64,000 nt of DNA from assembly GCF_901709675.1 (NCBI RefSeq), contig NC_051097.1, positions 5,327,039 through 5,391,038 of the forward strand. Direction: 5' to 3'. The notes beneath the pieces are model-generated. The model made no database searches and was not told the DNA's origin. It worked only from the letters and a program-made list of their open reading frames with translations. This document shows, piece by piece, positions 1 to 13,858 of this stretch (the first letter of the stretch is position 1; each line of letters begins with the position of its first letter). The translations under genes and the position numbers were made by a program. This DNA is from Syngnathus acus (taxonomy: Eukaryota > Chordata > Actinopteri > Syngnathiformes > Syngnathidae).

Positions 1-1472
1 ATACAAGGACTATCTGCAAAGATGGACAATTTGGTGCTTGCAAAAAAAAAAGGGAAAACGGAACAGCTCAAATTTCATTCAGAAAAAGGACCGTAGCCGG
101 GTTATTCGAGTTCATGTAAGAGAATATCAGAATGATACATGGGACCTGAGCTCCTGGCACCACGCCTAGCTAGAAGTCAGAAGTGATACTACAGGTTAGA
201 CACTATGCTAGAAAAATCCATAGGGGAACATTTTCAAGTTCACTGCATAGACTCTTCATGAACTAACTTTAGTGGCTACAAGAGTGTCTGACAGGATGAG
301 GAAGATTTTTTTTTTTCACCTGAGGAAACATTTGTGTGTATTAAAGAAAGGCGGAATGTAAAAGACAGATAAACATCACGGTTGGTGGATTTGCGCACAT
401 TCTGCAGCCAGTCGCGCTGTCATAACACTGATTAATGTCGCCGTTTGCACGTGACAAAGCGAGCGGCTGAAACAAATGATAAAAGTAGCATATAAATCTG
501 TATGGAAGAGGCTGTCTGGGACTGTCACGCTTTGTGAAGGGTAAATACGGCGCGGCATGGAGGACTCAAGATAGGAGGGAAGTGAGTGACAATAGGCCTG
601 CAAGAAAAGGAAAAGTGGCACATTTGTCTCTGGCTGTAGAAAACAAACAAAAAACTGCAGCGGAAGTTAGCAGCAGGGAGAAAAAAAAGAGCAATAAATT
701 AGGAAGACATTACAACAGGATGTCTCACCTAGCTTGGAATCGCTCAACCGTGATCCACAATTTTTTTTCTTTTAAGAAGAGTGCAAAAGCCAATTAATCA
801 GGAGTTTAGTGGCAAAAGACTTGATTTAATCTCCCAGAGGAGGCTATTTCATGTCCGGCATTGAAACATGTCAGAGTTCAGGGCTTTAAGGGATTGCGGA
901 ACAGGCTTAGCGTGTCTGGACAGGGACAGTTATTGAGTGAGCTCGTCCTTGGGGGTCGGACAAGGGCTTTGCAGTGACGAGAGTGACGGTGGCAGATGTC
1001 CCCGATTGTGTCCTATGGTGGGTCGTGTGGTAAAAGGAAATGGTGTCCTTTAAAAAGGTGCTAGTTGACTTTTACAGTTTGGGATCTTAGTAGTTACAGG
1101 CGATAGATTAGAGTCGGACTTGCCCTCCGGCTGATTTAATTACAGTACACAGGAATTTCAAATGGTTTGGTTCAAAAGCTTAAGGCAGCATAGTGAACAT
1201 CCTCCCCATATGTGTGGTGCCCAAGTTAGCTTATAGGATGCATCACAACTGAGGAAGTAACATTTTTATATGGCAAGAGAGGAAATAAGTTTAGCCTGGG
1301 TTGGAAATTCAGGAGAGTCTTTGCCACATGTACCTCCAGTGCATTTTAAGGGCAATGTTGCAAGATGAGTAACAAATATTAAATAAAAAATGAAAAAATA
1401 TTGCAGAGTTACAATTTTAAAGTATTAATAAATTAAGGTAACTATCAATATTTTTCTTACACATTTTTAATG

Positions 1473-1783
1473 TACCGTATTTTCCGCACTATAAGGCGCA
1501 CCGGATTATAAGGCGCACCTTCAATGAATGGCCCATTTTAAAACTTTGTCCATATATAAGGCGCGCCGGATGATAAGCCGCACCTTCAATGAATGGCCCA
1601 TTTTAAAACTCTGTCCATATATAAGATATATACATTTGGCCTGCGGGCCGGACTTTGGACACGCCTGCTGTAGTGGCTCAATATTGGTCCATACATAAGG
1701 CGCACCTGATTATAAGGCGCACTGTCGGCTTTTGAGAAAACTGGAGGTTTTTAGATGCGCCTTATAGTGCGGAAAATACGGTA
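1473..1783. mobile_element. Palindromic MITE with TA ends, composite
   Basis: A 311-bp element is bounded by TACCGTATTTTCCGCAC and its reverse complement. Counting the outer TA as a target-site duplication suggests a Tc1/mariner-type non-autonomous element. Subterminal motifs of the type TATAAGGCGCACC recur inside. A 65-bp internal unit starting near 1501 is repeated near 1566. The middle (about 1636-1675) resembles the GGCCCGC/GCGGGCC-rich end of the hAT-like family also seen at 56221. There is no coding capacity. Confidence 0.85.
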
Positions 1784-4700
1784 GTTATTCACGTTCTTGT
1801 GCTATTCACTGTAGGCCTCTCTCCCCATCTCCCAAAAATGAGGGTTGACTATCCTGAATCCAAAACCAATGCATGGCGCCTCTCTAATAACTTTCCTAAA
1901 GGTCTCAAATGATTTTTTTCACAAATGTTCTTACCAATTAAACAGTATTGCACAGCTTTTAATAATGCTCCATTCATGATGTATTGGAACATACTCTACT
2001 GAGTGCTTACTTGGCTGACAACTGCAGCTGCTGTGATCCTATCAAACAATATACATTTTTTAACATACAACAACTGGTAAGCTGCACCTGTTTTGGTTCA
2101 TTATTTTTCCGCCTACACCACAAACAGACAGTTTTCTTTTTTCCGGTCTTCACAGCATCAATTACTTGAGCAGCGAGGATGCGACGGACAACAGAAGTGC
2201 TGTACTGGTGCCATCAGAACTCCACTGATGTCAGTCCATGTGGTTAATGCATGCACGGATCGGCTCCATATGCTCACCTGTACAAGCACATGAATACTGT
2301 CAAATGGATGCTGATGATCGTGCTTCTGGTTTTGCAGTTGGAGATGAATACATCTCTAACTGCTCTCTTACAGCTAATTCATCTTTTTTTTGCTTTGGAA
2401 TGAACTTTTTTTCCTGACTTTGTTTAGATTTATATATACTTGATATTTACTGAGATAAAATCCGAGCTAGCAGTGAGACAAACTTGCCAGGTGGAATAAA
2501 TGAGGCTAGAGATACCCCATGGGTCACTGAAAAACAAAATGGCCACATCCACTCGCCTGTTTGAATGATAAATTAGGTGCTAAAACAAAACATTTATTTA
2601 CTGTCCATGCAGGAATTATTGATAGACTGCCTTGTGTGTATTATAATATACACATTGCTGAATATGTTGGAGAATATTTCATCCTTCACCCCTCATGGGA
2701 GTTTGTTGTGGTATAAGACAAACATATCTACTTTTCCTATTACAATAAAAGTCGAGCTAGCTCACAGTTGCACAAACAAAAGGAATGGATGAGATTCTTT
2801 CTTTTAGGCAGACTATAGGGTTAGATAAGATTAGACAATTTCCTGCAAGCCCCATTCGGACATTTGATAAAGTAGGAGCCAAAACTACCTGATGATTACT
2901 ATGAGAGATGATTATTTTATACATAGCAACTATTAAACGACTACCCATTGCGGAATCTATTGGGGCATTGGTGCTTCTGCCTTGTTGTCATAATTTTTTT
3001 ATTTATTTTTTTAATAAAAGGCATATTTAGATTTGCAACTGAAAATAAATTACAGACAGACACTCCGATCTTAAAACAAAAAAAAACGATGAGAATTATT
3101 GAAAGATTTTTATATAAAATACATATTGGGAATGGTTGGGGCATTCCATCGCCTGCCCCAATCATCGCAGTGAATCTTTGTTTTTGAGTTTTTTTTATCC
3201 AAAAATAAAAAGCATTCTGAAGAAAGAAATCTATTTCTTTCCTGTAATAATTTACATCGTATTTCTTGTTATTAATTTGAAACAGTATGCAGCGTCAGCC
3301 CTGCGTAGCAACCAACTAAGCAAGAACGCGATTTACTTCGAGTAAACACAAAACAAGTAGCCAAGTCAACCACAATGATGTCAGCATGAAAACTAAATTA
3401 TTTTAGCAATGGACACATTATTCAATTATTTTACCCCGTCGTATTAATATGCAGCCAAGAAATAAAAATCTCAAACAAATCATAAATCTAATCATTCAAT
3501 GCGGGGCCGGGAGGAAATTAAAGCTGCCTGGAGATAATTAACAGAAGCTGAACAGGTCAGCGGGCTATCACAGCGCCATTAAATATACCTGACAGATAAA
3601 TAAAAACATTTACACAAGCACTCTCTTCTTTTTATGTCCTTCCAGGAAATGATTCACGATTGCTCAAATGTGCTCTTATGATGCGTCGTTAAATTTGTTG
3701 CTGTGTTAAGTACTTTTTTGTGATGCAACCGTGCTAGCTGACTGAAGTATCGTGCAATCGATGTCAATGGGAAACCGTGAAAATCTGTTTTGCGAAGCGG
3801 GAAAATGAGGCTTCCTCGAGGGAATGTTTCAGGCAACAAAGGTGGTGCTGTGATTTTTGCTGGCTCTGCACTTTGCCCTCGGTCATGAGTTAGCGGTTTT
3901 CCTTGGATCAATAATCCAGCCGACCAAGGACAACGACAGATCCTTGGATCTCGGCACAAAACCAGACTCCAAACGGAGAGTTGGTAGAACAATAGGGGGG
4001 TATGCGCGGTCACGATTGAGCGCGGGTCCAAGAGAGGGCGGGTAAACAAGTCCTCATTAGTCGCACCGATTCCCTGGTAGTGTTATAACGCCAGGAGCGC
4101 CTCCGGCTCTTGTAGTACATGCTTGGAATATTTGCCCGAACCTGTGAAGACCTTCAACCTGGACTTTCAACATGAAATTTTGAAATATAGTGGACGTTAG
4201 TTTGATTTAATGTCACGACTTTTTATAGGTGGTCACGATATCATGAAAACAGCCGTTGTGGTTATGAAAATGAAATGAAGATAACATTAAGAATGTCACA
4301 ATGTCGCAATATTAAAATGGCCATGATGTTGTGGTCGTCAAGAGCTGATTTGTTTATCGATAAAGCATAATATATACTCCAGTCCTGAAAACAAAACAGA
4401 AAAAACAACCCGCATTACATTTATTTATCCCTGCCGTCCATGTCACCCCTTAGAGGCAAGCGTCGGAGTTAACATATTACTAAACTATGCTCCTTCTCAT
4501 TTGTCTGTTCATCCCCAGCCATTACCGTAATTAGCTTTTTGAACCAGGAGCCGCATCGATTTTAATAAAGATCCCCGTGAAACAGCATGTGAGGACACAA
4601 CGACGGCAAATTGGAGCAACGCAAAAAGTGAATCATGCGGGGCAGCCGTCTCGCTGGAGAAATAAGTCGTGTTCCTGCCAGTAGCCCATGTTGTAATTGC

Positions 4701-7033
4701 TCCCTTCAAAAGAGCTCCAGCTTGGTCGCAACACGATAGACTGACCTTTTTTAGTTTTTATTCATTATTTCTGTTGTTTGTTTGTGAGTGTAAACCTCTA
4801 TTAGCGCTGTGCTGCTTGGTCAAAAGCCGTGACCTTCTAGCTTTGGCTGCCTTGGCAAATATTCTAATTATGTCATTCAAGAGGCTTGTCATTTCACAAC
4901 TCGATCTTTGACAAATGCCATGAATGTTCCTGAATGCAGCAGTGTGTAAAAGGGAAGCCTGAAATAAAAACACATTCTTCATGTGCTACGCTAGCTTACA
5001 AAAGTGCGATATCGTTACCATGGCAACAAGTCAACGAGTCTCTGCTATTGCATACAATGTGCTAACTACTATTATAGTAATTCAGTACAAATAAAAGCTC
5101 CAAAAATCTGACGTAATTGAACGAAAGAAAAAATGTCCAATATTGTTCCAGTGAATATACAAATCAAGACATACTTCATGGTATATGACCTTTAACACTA
5201 GATGTGGTACATGCTATCGAGTGGCTACGTAGTAATACAAAAAGGTAGCTAAGAAGTTATGGGAATAGTGATGACATTACCATGGTAACAACAGGACATT
5301 TATATCGTCTGACTCTGTTTATTCCCAACGGTATATAATGGCTCCGAAGTGGACTGCGCTTGTTATTGTATAGTTTCAAATGTTATATTGTCGGTTTCGT
5401 CAAGATTAGTGTGTCTGACATGCTCCTGGATTAAATTTTCCTTTTCTCTCTTTGAATCCTAGCGGTGGTCAAAAGACGCTTCATCGCTTTTTTGTATGCT
5501 TCCTGTTTGCCGCCGTGCAATCGGGTGGTGGAGTTACTCCAAATAAGACAGCCTGTCTGGTTTTGTGAATTTTACGTGAGAAGCATTGATGCAGCATTCC
5601 CAAGACGCCGACTCTGGATTTCTTATTCAGCAGCTTGACAAAGCTTCTTAGTGGTGGGTCATCTATCAGAAGATCAGCAGCACCCCAACAACCATTTGTA
5701 ATTTTCTCCCCGCTGCCTGTGGCCCATTAAAATCTCTTCCGTTCTTTTGTGGTGGACACCTGGGTGAATGCCGATTCAAAAGAATTTGACTACCGAAAAA
5801 AACGACGTCATTTTGATCAGAAACGTTTCACGCAGGTGCTAACTGTAAATTTTATTAATATTTATTCTCAATATACATTTATTAACTACTCTATAGCTTC
5901 AAGAATGATCAAATGTTTTTCTTTAACATTGCCTGTACATTCCATCCTAATTGTTAAGGAGGAGCTGTCCATGGTACCAATCGGGACACAAGGCATCACA
6001 ATGGGCAACACTGGCACTTTCATGCGCATAAATATGTCACTTGTAAATACATTGTGTCTTTGTGACATTTGGAATCCGCCTAGCAACAGATGATGACTCA
6101 TTTGAAAAACAGAGTGCTGCTCCCACTTAACTATACAGTGTATTAATACTAACAGCTTTTTCAAAAATGATTAGTGCACGCTCCAGACCCTTTTTCTATT
6201 TTCTTACATTCCAAGCAAACATTTTTGCATCATTTGCTGTAAAATAATACAGTATGTCTTCAACTGTAAGTGACTCTTAGCTACAGAATAAGGCAGCTGG
6301 GTTGTTTACTTGGCAGTTGGCTACAAGCTTATTGTTTCCCCTTTACAGTGGGTTTAATTACATGGAAGCTAATTTGGAATTAGTATCACTTAACGGAACC
6401 TTAATTACAGTCCTTTCTCCCACAATTACTCTGGATGTTTATTAGGATTTTATGTGTGTATTCTCCCACACTCCCCCTACCTACGCAAAAAAATCTGGAT
6501 ATCATATTTGCCTTTGCCCAAAGCGCACCTTCAGCTCTTCTCTCATCACTGTCACGAGATGAAACGCTCATTTTTATGCCCTCCCCGCCCCCATCTCAGC
6601 CTCACCCCTTTATTTGGCGCATCTCTTCGTCTATTTGACTGCGCTCCCCCCCCCACCCACCTCTTCACCGCCCCGTCCCCCGCTAACCTTCATCTTGGAA
6701 CAAGCAGAGACGCAGCCAGCGACTGTTCAAACAAAATGCTAATGCCCTACTAATGGATCCCCGCTTCCCTGATATCTATATAATGTACACATTGGATTTC
6801 TCCCATACAGGCGGTTCTCTACACTGCAAAGAGACAAAGACTCAGCCTTGTGACAGCACTCTTTTATATAACTGTTTCTTCTCTCAGAGTTATTATAGGA
6901 GCACAAGGACTAGCTTGAAACACATTCACACAGATCTATATTATGTGTGTATTAGATTAAATGACCGACATGGCTGAATTTGAGACAAGATATTGGGACA
7001 GAGAGGGATAATTTTTCAAAAAGATAATACGAA

Positions 7034-7050
7034 AAAAAATATATATATAT
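7034..7050. repeat. Short A/(AT) microsatellite
   Basis: A run of A is followed by several AT units in AT-rich spacer. No function is implied. Confidence 0.6.
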
Positions 7051-7554
7051 CTTTTAGTTTATACTTGTAGGGGATTAATGAATGTTTCTGCTGTTTGATT
7101 TGATATTAAATTACAGGAAAAGAAAGATGACAGATCATTTCTTTTCAGAACTTTTGGACAGGTTGATCCTTATAAGACTTGTTTATATAATGCGCAACAG
7201 GATAAACATCCGAACAGCTTTTAAGGTCACTGAACAAAGACAGCACGAGAGATTGTAAAAGCGGGACACTCCATTATATCAGGAATAATTTCCATCAGGC
7301 CTTTGATTGACCAAAATTACCTTATTAACCACAATTTAGGAAAAAATGAACTTTTCCCCTTATATACATTTTCAATGAGAATAATTTTCTGGGTTGAATG
7401 TGAACATATATTTCATGCATTTCAGAACATTTGTAGGCTTATTGGTGGGATGTGCTCAAGGTAGTAAGATTTATTCAAATTTTATTCACACATTGTGAAA
7501 AATAGGAGTTCATAGTTGCAGTCAAAATATCATCCGAAGCAATACGTAAAAATA

Positions 7555-7592
7555 GGCATATATATACATACATATACATATTATATAGTTTT
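7555..7592. repeat. Imperfect (ATAC)/(AT) microsatellite
   Basis: Alternating TATA and CATA units are seen. This is a simple repeat in non-coding spacer. Confidence 0.6.
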
Positions 7593-10500
7593 TAAAGAGA
7601 CTTCCGAAGTTAAGTTGTCAAGTGAAGGAGTATAGGTAAAGCAAGACTCGATTAACTTGAAACGCATCAGCATGGAGGCTGAGGTTGAGAATTAGAACAA
7701 GAGGCCCCCCTTGTGAAGGTGGGCACGAGTCCCTTCCTCCTCCTCCTCTGGAAAGCATTTCTCAGCATTATCGATTCATTCCCCGCTCGCTGAACTGAAT
7801 TACATTCGATCCAATTTGGTTCCCCCCACCTTTTCTCCTCTGCAGGACCTGAGAATGATTTGCATGTAAGGGAGAACCCGCAATTGTAATCCAATACTTT
7901 TTCTCAGCAAATTGTACTGTCAAGGAAGTAAAAAATGCTCTCTAAGAAAAAAGTTAAGAAGTACGCAGCAAGCAATACTAATCGGGCAATGCAACATCCT
8001 CCGATTCAACAAGTATGACTGGGAGACCTGTCAAGCTGGCTTCTTCTCCTTCTTCTCTTAGGTTATCGACGCATTACAGCTCTTTGGCTGCCACCTACTG
8101 TACGAGATGTGCAAAGCGTTTCCATAGATAGCCGATGCAGTCGACTCAAGCAAGGCCCCCGTGAACAAAGTCATTGACGGACTGACGGACCTTTGGTCAG
8201 GATGGATTAAATGCCCACAAGTGTGCAAAACAAATTGAAGCGTATATAAAAAGTTGGTCACTAATGTCCTTCCAAGCCAGCTTGCTCGTCGCTAGTCCGA
8301 GAAGCTAACACAGATGTCTCATCTTGACTCAGCGGTCCAACATGTCAAACAACACAAATAAATGGACTCCAATTCATGACAGCAGTCACAGAACATCCAA
8401 ATCACAGCTCATGAATCTAGTGAAGCTTATACTAGAAACAAAAACAGGATGTCACCTACCAAAACACAACAGTATGAAAGTTTTAAAATTTAAAATAGAT
8501 TTTTCTTGGAAAACTCGACGCTCACGTTTTATAAACACTATAGAAATGTATCGTTCAAAATGCTACAGCTCTTGCTAAGGACCAACATGTCCCATTGATG
8601 ACAGATGGCTGTCTCGGTAACGTCTCAAAAAACCTTTAAATTGGATGTTTTTCGGCGCGGTGTCATGCGATCCGTCATTCTTAAAAAGGTCACCTATCTG
8701 ACTAATGGAAACTGAAAAAAAGGGATGGCAGTTAGCACATTTCTCTTAAACTAAACTTAAGCTGGAAGAGCTCATAATGACATGGTGGAATACATGAAGC
8801 TCCTGCGCCCCATCCTTAGTGTCAAACCCACATCTGGTAAAGCCAAGCGGGGGCCGCTGACAGGACAGCAGGCCAATTAATGATTACTCTTCAGCAGGTG
8901 TCCTATCGCACCGTATCCTCTGACCTTTCCCGACAAATACAACAGTCGATTGATTGCAACAGCGCCCAGTCAGATGTCCTCCCTTCCAACTAATGGCCCG
9001 TCAAGCATATCAGGAAGGATGATTTCATCATCATTTTACATTGACTTCATACGCACACAGCCAAAATTAGCCACGAAACGGAATAAAATGTTCATATCAC
9101 GAGCCCGCTGCCCAATTCGATCATAGTTATCACGATTATGATGGTCGGATACTTCCCTGATCTTTTTTGTCACAGTTGTTTCAGTCAGTGGTGTGTTTTT
9201 TTTTTATGAGACAAAAAAATGGCGCATCAAAACAAGCTGGTTTCCACAAAGGTTTAAAAAAATTAATTGTGTAATGTGTTCTGGAAATCTTGATGAAATA
9301 TTGAGACACTTTTTGTAGTGAGATTGAAACACAACAATGATCAATACTTCAATAAAGTTAGCTGATGTAGCAAACAGTTTTAGGGAGCAAAATACATTCT
9401 ACGAGATATGAATAACGATTGGTAAGTTGTTTTTGTCTCAGTAACATTATTTCACATTATGCACCGAACCGTTCAATATTTCTGCGAGGAAAAAAACGTG
9501 AACATTAACGCTATAAATGTGCAAATTGTACTTTTAGTGTTTTCTCATCACATTAAACCCCACTGTAATTTGTTCCTACTATCATTCCGAGCTCTCTGGT
9601 GTGTATGTCGCCGTCGCCATATCCCGAGGGAAGAGCCGTCATCCAATTAAGGCGAAATTTGATTTGACTAAAAGGCCGCCATCATTTAGATCGCTCTTTG
9701 AGTCAAGAATCACAAAGATGTATCGACACCGATACGAGCTTTGTTTTGTGTTCATTTACGTGGCCGTTAACGCCGTTTAATCGGTGCCATCTTTGAAACA
9801 AGCTGCTTCTGCGTCATGCCTCCTCAAAACATACGTGATGTATGATTCAGTTGCTTTGTAATGAATTAAAAATGATTGTAACAAGAACAGAATGCACCAA
9901 AAGTATAAAGTTGACTTTTCAGCAATATATTGCAAAACACTAACGTGTGGCTTTCTGATACATGGTCAATTAATTCAACTAGTCTTCTTTGCAATCAATA
10001 GATTTGTTTTTTCTTTCAGATTATATATTTTCTTACCTGTCGACGTGAAACTGCCTCTAGTCCTCCAATCACTGTCAGCTGGCAATACCTGCAAACATAC
10101 TCAGTTAAGCTCCTCCCCTTTACTTTTGTATTCAACTTTTTTCTTCATTCAGACAATGAGCTTCTTTAGGTCAGAGGTTAAAAGAAGAACCTAATTGTCT
10201 GAAAGAAGAAAATACTTGAAGGGGGTCATTAACGATGCGTGCACAACACTGCCCCGATGAGGCCAAAATGTGCATAGCAGGAAAAGCGTAATTAAAAGCG
10301 CACCCAACTGGGCTGTGTGTGTATACGTGCATGTGTTTAAAAAAAAATAGAATTGTTAGAGAGAATTGGCGTAAATGTGTGTTACTTGGGACATCTGTAA
10401 TACACAAGCACACACGCCTTAAGCAGGTGTGCCAATAGTTAAGGAGGGCAGTGTGACATGTAAAATGCAGAATATTTCTATGATTATTATTTGAGTAGCA

Positions 10501-11610
10501 TTCTAGAAATAAGCTCCAAGTGGCCTCCAACATGTTTAAACAGTTGCAGGATTAAATATAATTTCTCTGTCTCATATCTGAAAAGCTGGGTCCAATTTTT
10601 TTCTTTTTTTTTTTTTTTAAACGTGTAACCTTTTCAAAACGAAAAAGCTAACACCTTTTTTTTTTTTAAAGTGGTGCATGGGCTAAATTAATTAAAAGTA
10701 AAGGGCAAATTATTTTTTTAGGTACGTCGCGGTCATGCTCTGCACTGCCAAAGGCAAGTTGTACCATATTGTGTGTGGGTTGCCTGCTGTGACATTACAG
10801 GAACTTTAGGTGCCTGAGAATAAAACTATTTTGGACTGTAAAAGGAAGAAAGTCTCCAAAATGAAAGAAAGTCAAGATGATGAATTCCATTTCTATTGTC
10901 GTCACGGACCTGGATCAATATTCATCCTAAATGCGACTTTTACAAGTTCCACATGTGCTTTAGGAGTATAATAACAGAGGTCAGAATCCTTCGCATCCTC
11001 ACCTGTAATTAGCCGATTCACAGAGTGCATCCAGACACCGACAGCTGGCACAGACTAATGAATAGTTCAAAAATGAGCTTTGTGCAAGATGAATGGCACT
11101 TGTGCTGGAAACAAAGACCCAAACACCTGCCAAAACCTCTGACTTACACCCTGGTACGTTACGAGCGCTTGATGAGCGCTGCCACCTTTGATTTACGTCG
11201 GCGTGCACTCGTCCTCTTTTCAGCTGGGCTCGTTCTCCTCCATCCTCCATCAACCTTCACGCCACGATTCTGCTTTTGAAAACGACTCGAGTCATTCGCC
11301 GCATTTAATTACCTTGCAAGTTCTTATTAGACGCTGCTTAGGCCAGCGCTCTCTTGGTGCGTTTTGACTTCTTTTTTTGGCCACATAGATCCTGTTAAGT
11401 CACTTAATCCGCCTCAGTAGAACAGAGGAATGTATTAATTCTGAAAAGTGCCTCGTGAAAGAGTATTCCTGTGCAGGAAAAGGTCAGCGAGAAGGGTAAC
11501 CTGTCCAAGATGGTGTCAAGTTATCACGTCCAACGCACCTTTGTATCCCAGGAGATGGTCAGGATGAGCTGTAAAGATCTCGGTTTGGTTCATTTGAAGT
11601 ATTTATTAGT

Positions 11611-11972
11611 GCCTGACCAATATAGATTTTTGATGCCGATATTTGGCAGGATAAAATCCCAAGAGCCGATTAATCATCCGATTAATTAAAAAATATGTAA
11701 TGAATAAAATTGAATGAATGAATAAAACTGAATGAAAAATAATTATAATAAAATTATTCTTTGACTAGCTGAATATTTTATTGTTTTATAATACTTGCTC
11801 TTTGAGTACTTAACTGTGCAGCAGAAAGGAAAAACTGCAAAAATCAGCAGATTTGTGTAACTATTATTTTAAGGGTGGTTTGAATGTCATTACCTTTTTC
11901 TTAATCTGCTGTTTATTTCATTTTAAGAGCTAATAATGGGGGACTATATCAGCCAACCGATTAATCGGTCAA
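11611..11972. repeat. Possible degraded interspersed repeat
   Basis: The stretch opens with a CCTGACCAATAT motif. It carries CCGATTAATC-type motifs near both ends in inverted arrangement (around 11662 and 11956). The style resembles interspersed repeats common in fish, but only one copy is in the window and no target-site duplication is clear. Confidence 0.35.
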
Positions 11973-13841
11973 TCCAGCTCACCATGACCCGAATGACAAT
12001 AAGCAGTAGAAAATAGATGGAAGGATGTTTTGGTTTTTGGAGGTTTGTATGCAAATGTCATATTTGAAATTCAAAATATTATGCTAAATATGGAGTTCGC
12101 ATAGCAAAAGAACAACTCTCACCCCAACTCAGACTTCATTCCCAATTATCCATGACAACTTCAACTTTCGATGTTCCTTGTAAAATGTATGAACAAGACC
12201 TGGTCCAAAAAATTGTTTACAATTCTGCTCAACACTTTCACCTGTGCTTTTTACCTTTTAAAAGATAATAGCTTTTTGCTTTTTGGAGTGTTAGTTTAGC
12301 GCAGAGCATTTTGTTTGGGTCTGAGACAGGAGCTTTTAAAAGCAAGCAAGAGTGTTGCGGGTTAAAGAATGTGCATTACACAATAGAAAAGCTCTCTCTC
12401 TTTTTGTGGCTAGTTTGCCAAACTGGGTAAAATTTCTTAATCACTCCCAGAGCTAGAGGCATAACAATCCCATGTGTGGAAGAAATACAATAAAATATTG
12501 AACATGTTGGCATACTATGGTTAAGTGAGACACATTAAAAAAATAATACATTTTGTATATTTACATATGTATTACATAAATAATGAGTAAGAAATGCTCT
12601 CTGGGGCATTATATGGCCCGGGAACCATAGGTTGCTCACTCGAATCCAAATTATTGCCGTTGCTGTCTGCTCGCTAGGTTTACTGCATGGAATTTGAGTA
12701 GTGCTACATTTTTAAAGTCAATGCGACTGATACGCCTTCTCCTCCTGTGCAAAGGCAGATATGGAAATAAGTCGTGGATACAAGAAAGCAGTAAGTGCGG
12801 CTGGAGATAAACCAGCGACTGGCTTGAAAAGTCGAAGGCGGCTCCGTGCCCGGAATGCAGAGGTCGCTTTGTAAACAAAGCTGCCGCTATTTAGCTGCAG
12901 TTGGCTTAATGAAAATGAATGATAGGGCATGGGGGGAGCTTGGGAGTCTTTGTGGATGGTGGAGGTAGCTGGCCTGGACAGATTAATATACTATAGTGGC
13001 CACGTGGGCAATTACAAAGGCAAGAAGAATAAGCGTGTACCAGAATTCAGATAAACAATATTTTTTTACTTCATACATTTCACTTCATAAACAATTTATT
13101 TAATCAACTGTTTTAATTTCTTAAATTCACACTGCATTAGGGCAAACTTTGTATGGTTTAGAAACATTTTCAATTTCAAACAAAGTTCTGCTATCAAAAG
13201 GCATTAAATAAAACAAGTCTTTGTACAACTTCTCTTGAGGAGCGAGCATATTAGCATGTCATCGTTTGGATATTATTTTTTTAATTATTGCCTAATCTAA
13301 AGTGTTGAAAATGGCTTGCATATTTCTAAAATACCATCAATATAGAATAGTAAAATCTAAAAGAATTAATTGTAGATTTAAAAAGAACATAACTTAAAAT
13401 AAAATAATTATTTGCTAAAAAAATGAAAAATTATACAAATGCAAACATTAGATATGATATAGATCCGATTAATCAACATTTGCTCTTCAAATGACCCACC
13501 ATAGTTTCCACAACATAAACAGCACAGAGTTTATGTTTCCAAACGCTGACCACAAGGCCCATATTGACTTTGTGTCAGACAACCCACTTGGCCTTTTATT
13601 TTTGGAGGGAATGGCCTGTCACGGTGTGAAAGGAGATGGACAGGGGGTTCGGGGGATTTCTCTGAGAGAAGATGGCCGGTGAAAGGTCACGGTGAATAAA
13701 AGCCTTTTAATCCCGCCACCTTGGTTCCGGTGCCCAGGGAATATCAAAGTCATCCCAATCTCGGAAGGGATTGGAGGGGGGGGATTCTGTCTGTTAGCCT
13801 AAACAGCCAAAAGGTTAGAAGCAGCTCGGGTGTTTGTGTTT

Positions 13842-13858
13842 GCTCTCTCTCTCTCTCA
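13842..13858. repeat. (CT)n microsatellite
   Basis: About eight CT units lie in spacer DNA 3' of eng. Confidence 0.8.

Noticed and set aside
3654-4049. 131-residue open frame, minus strand
   Set aside because: No domain, no splice context, and random-looking composition in an untranscribed-looking flank.
5749-6093. 114-residue open frame, plus strand
   Set aside because: AT-rich chance frame with no homology I recognise and no exon signals.
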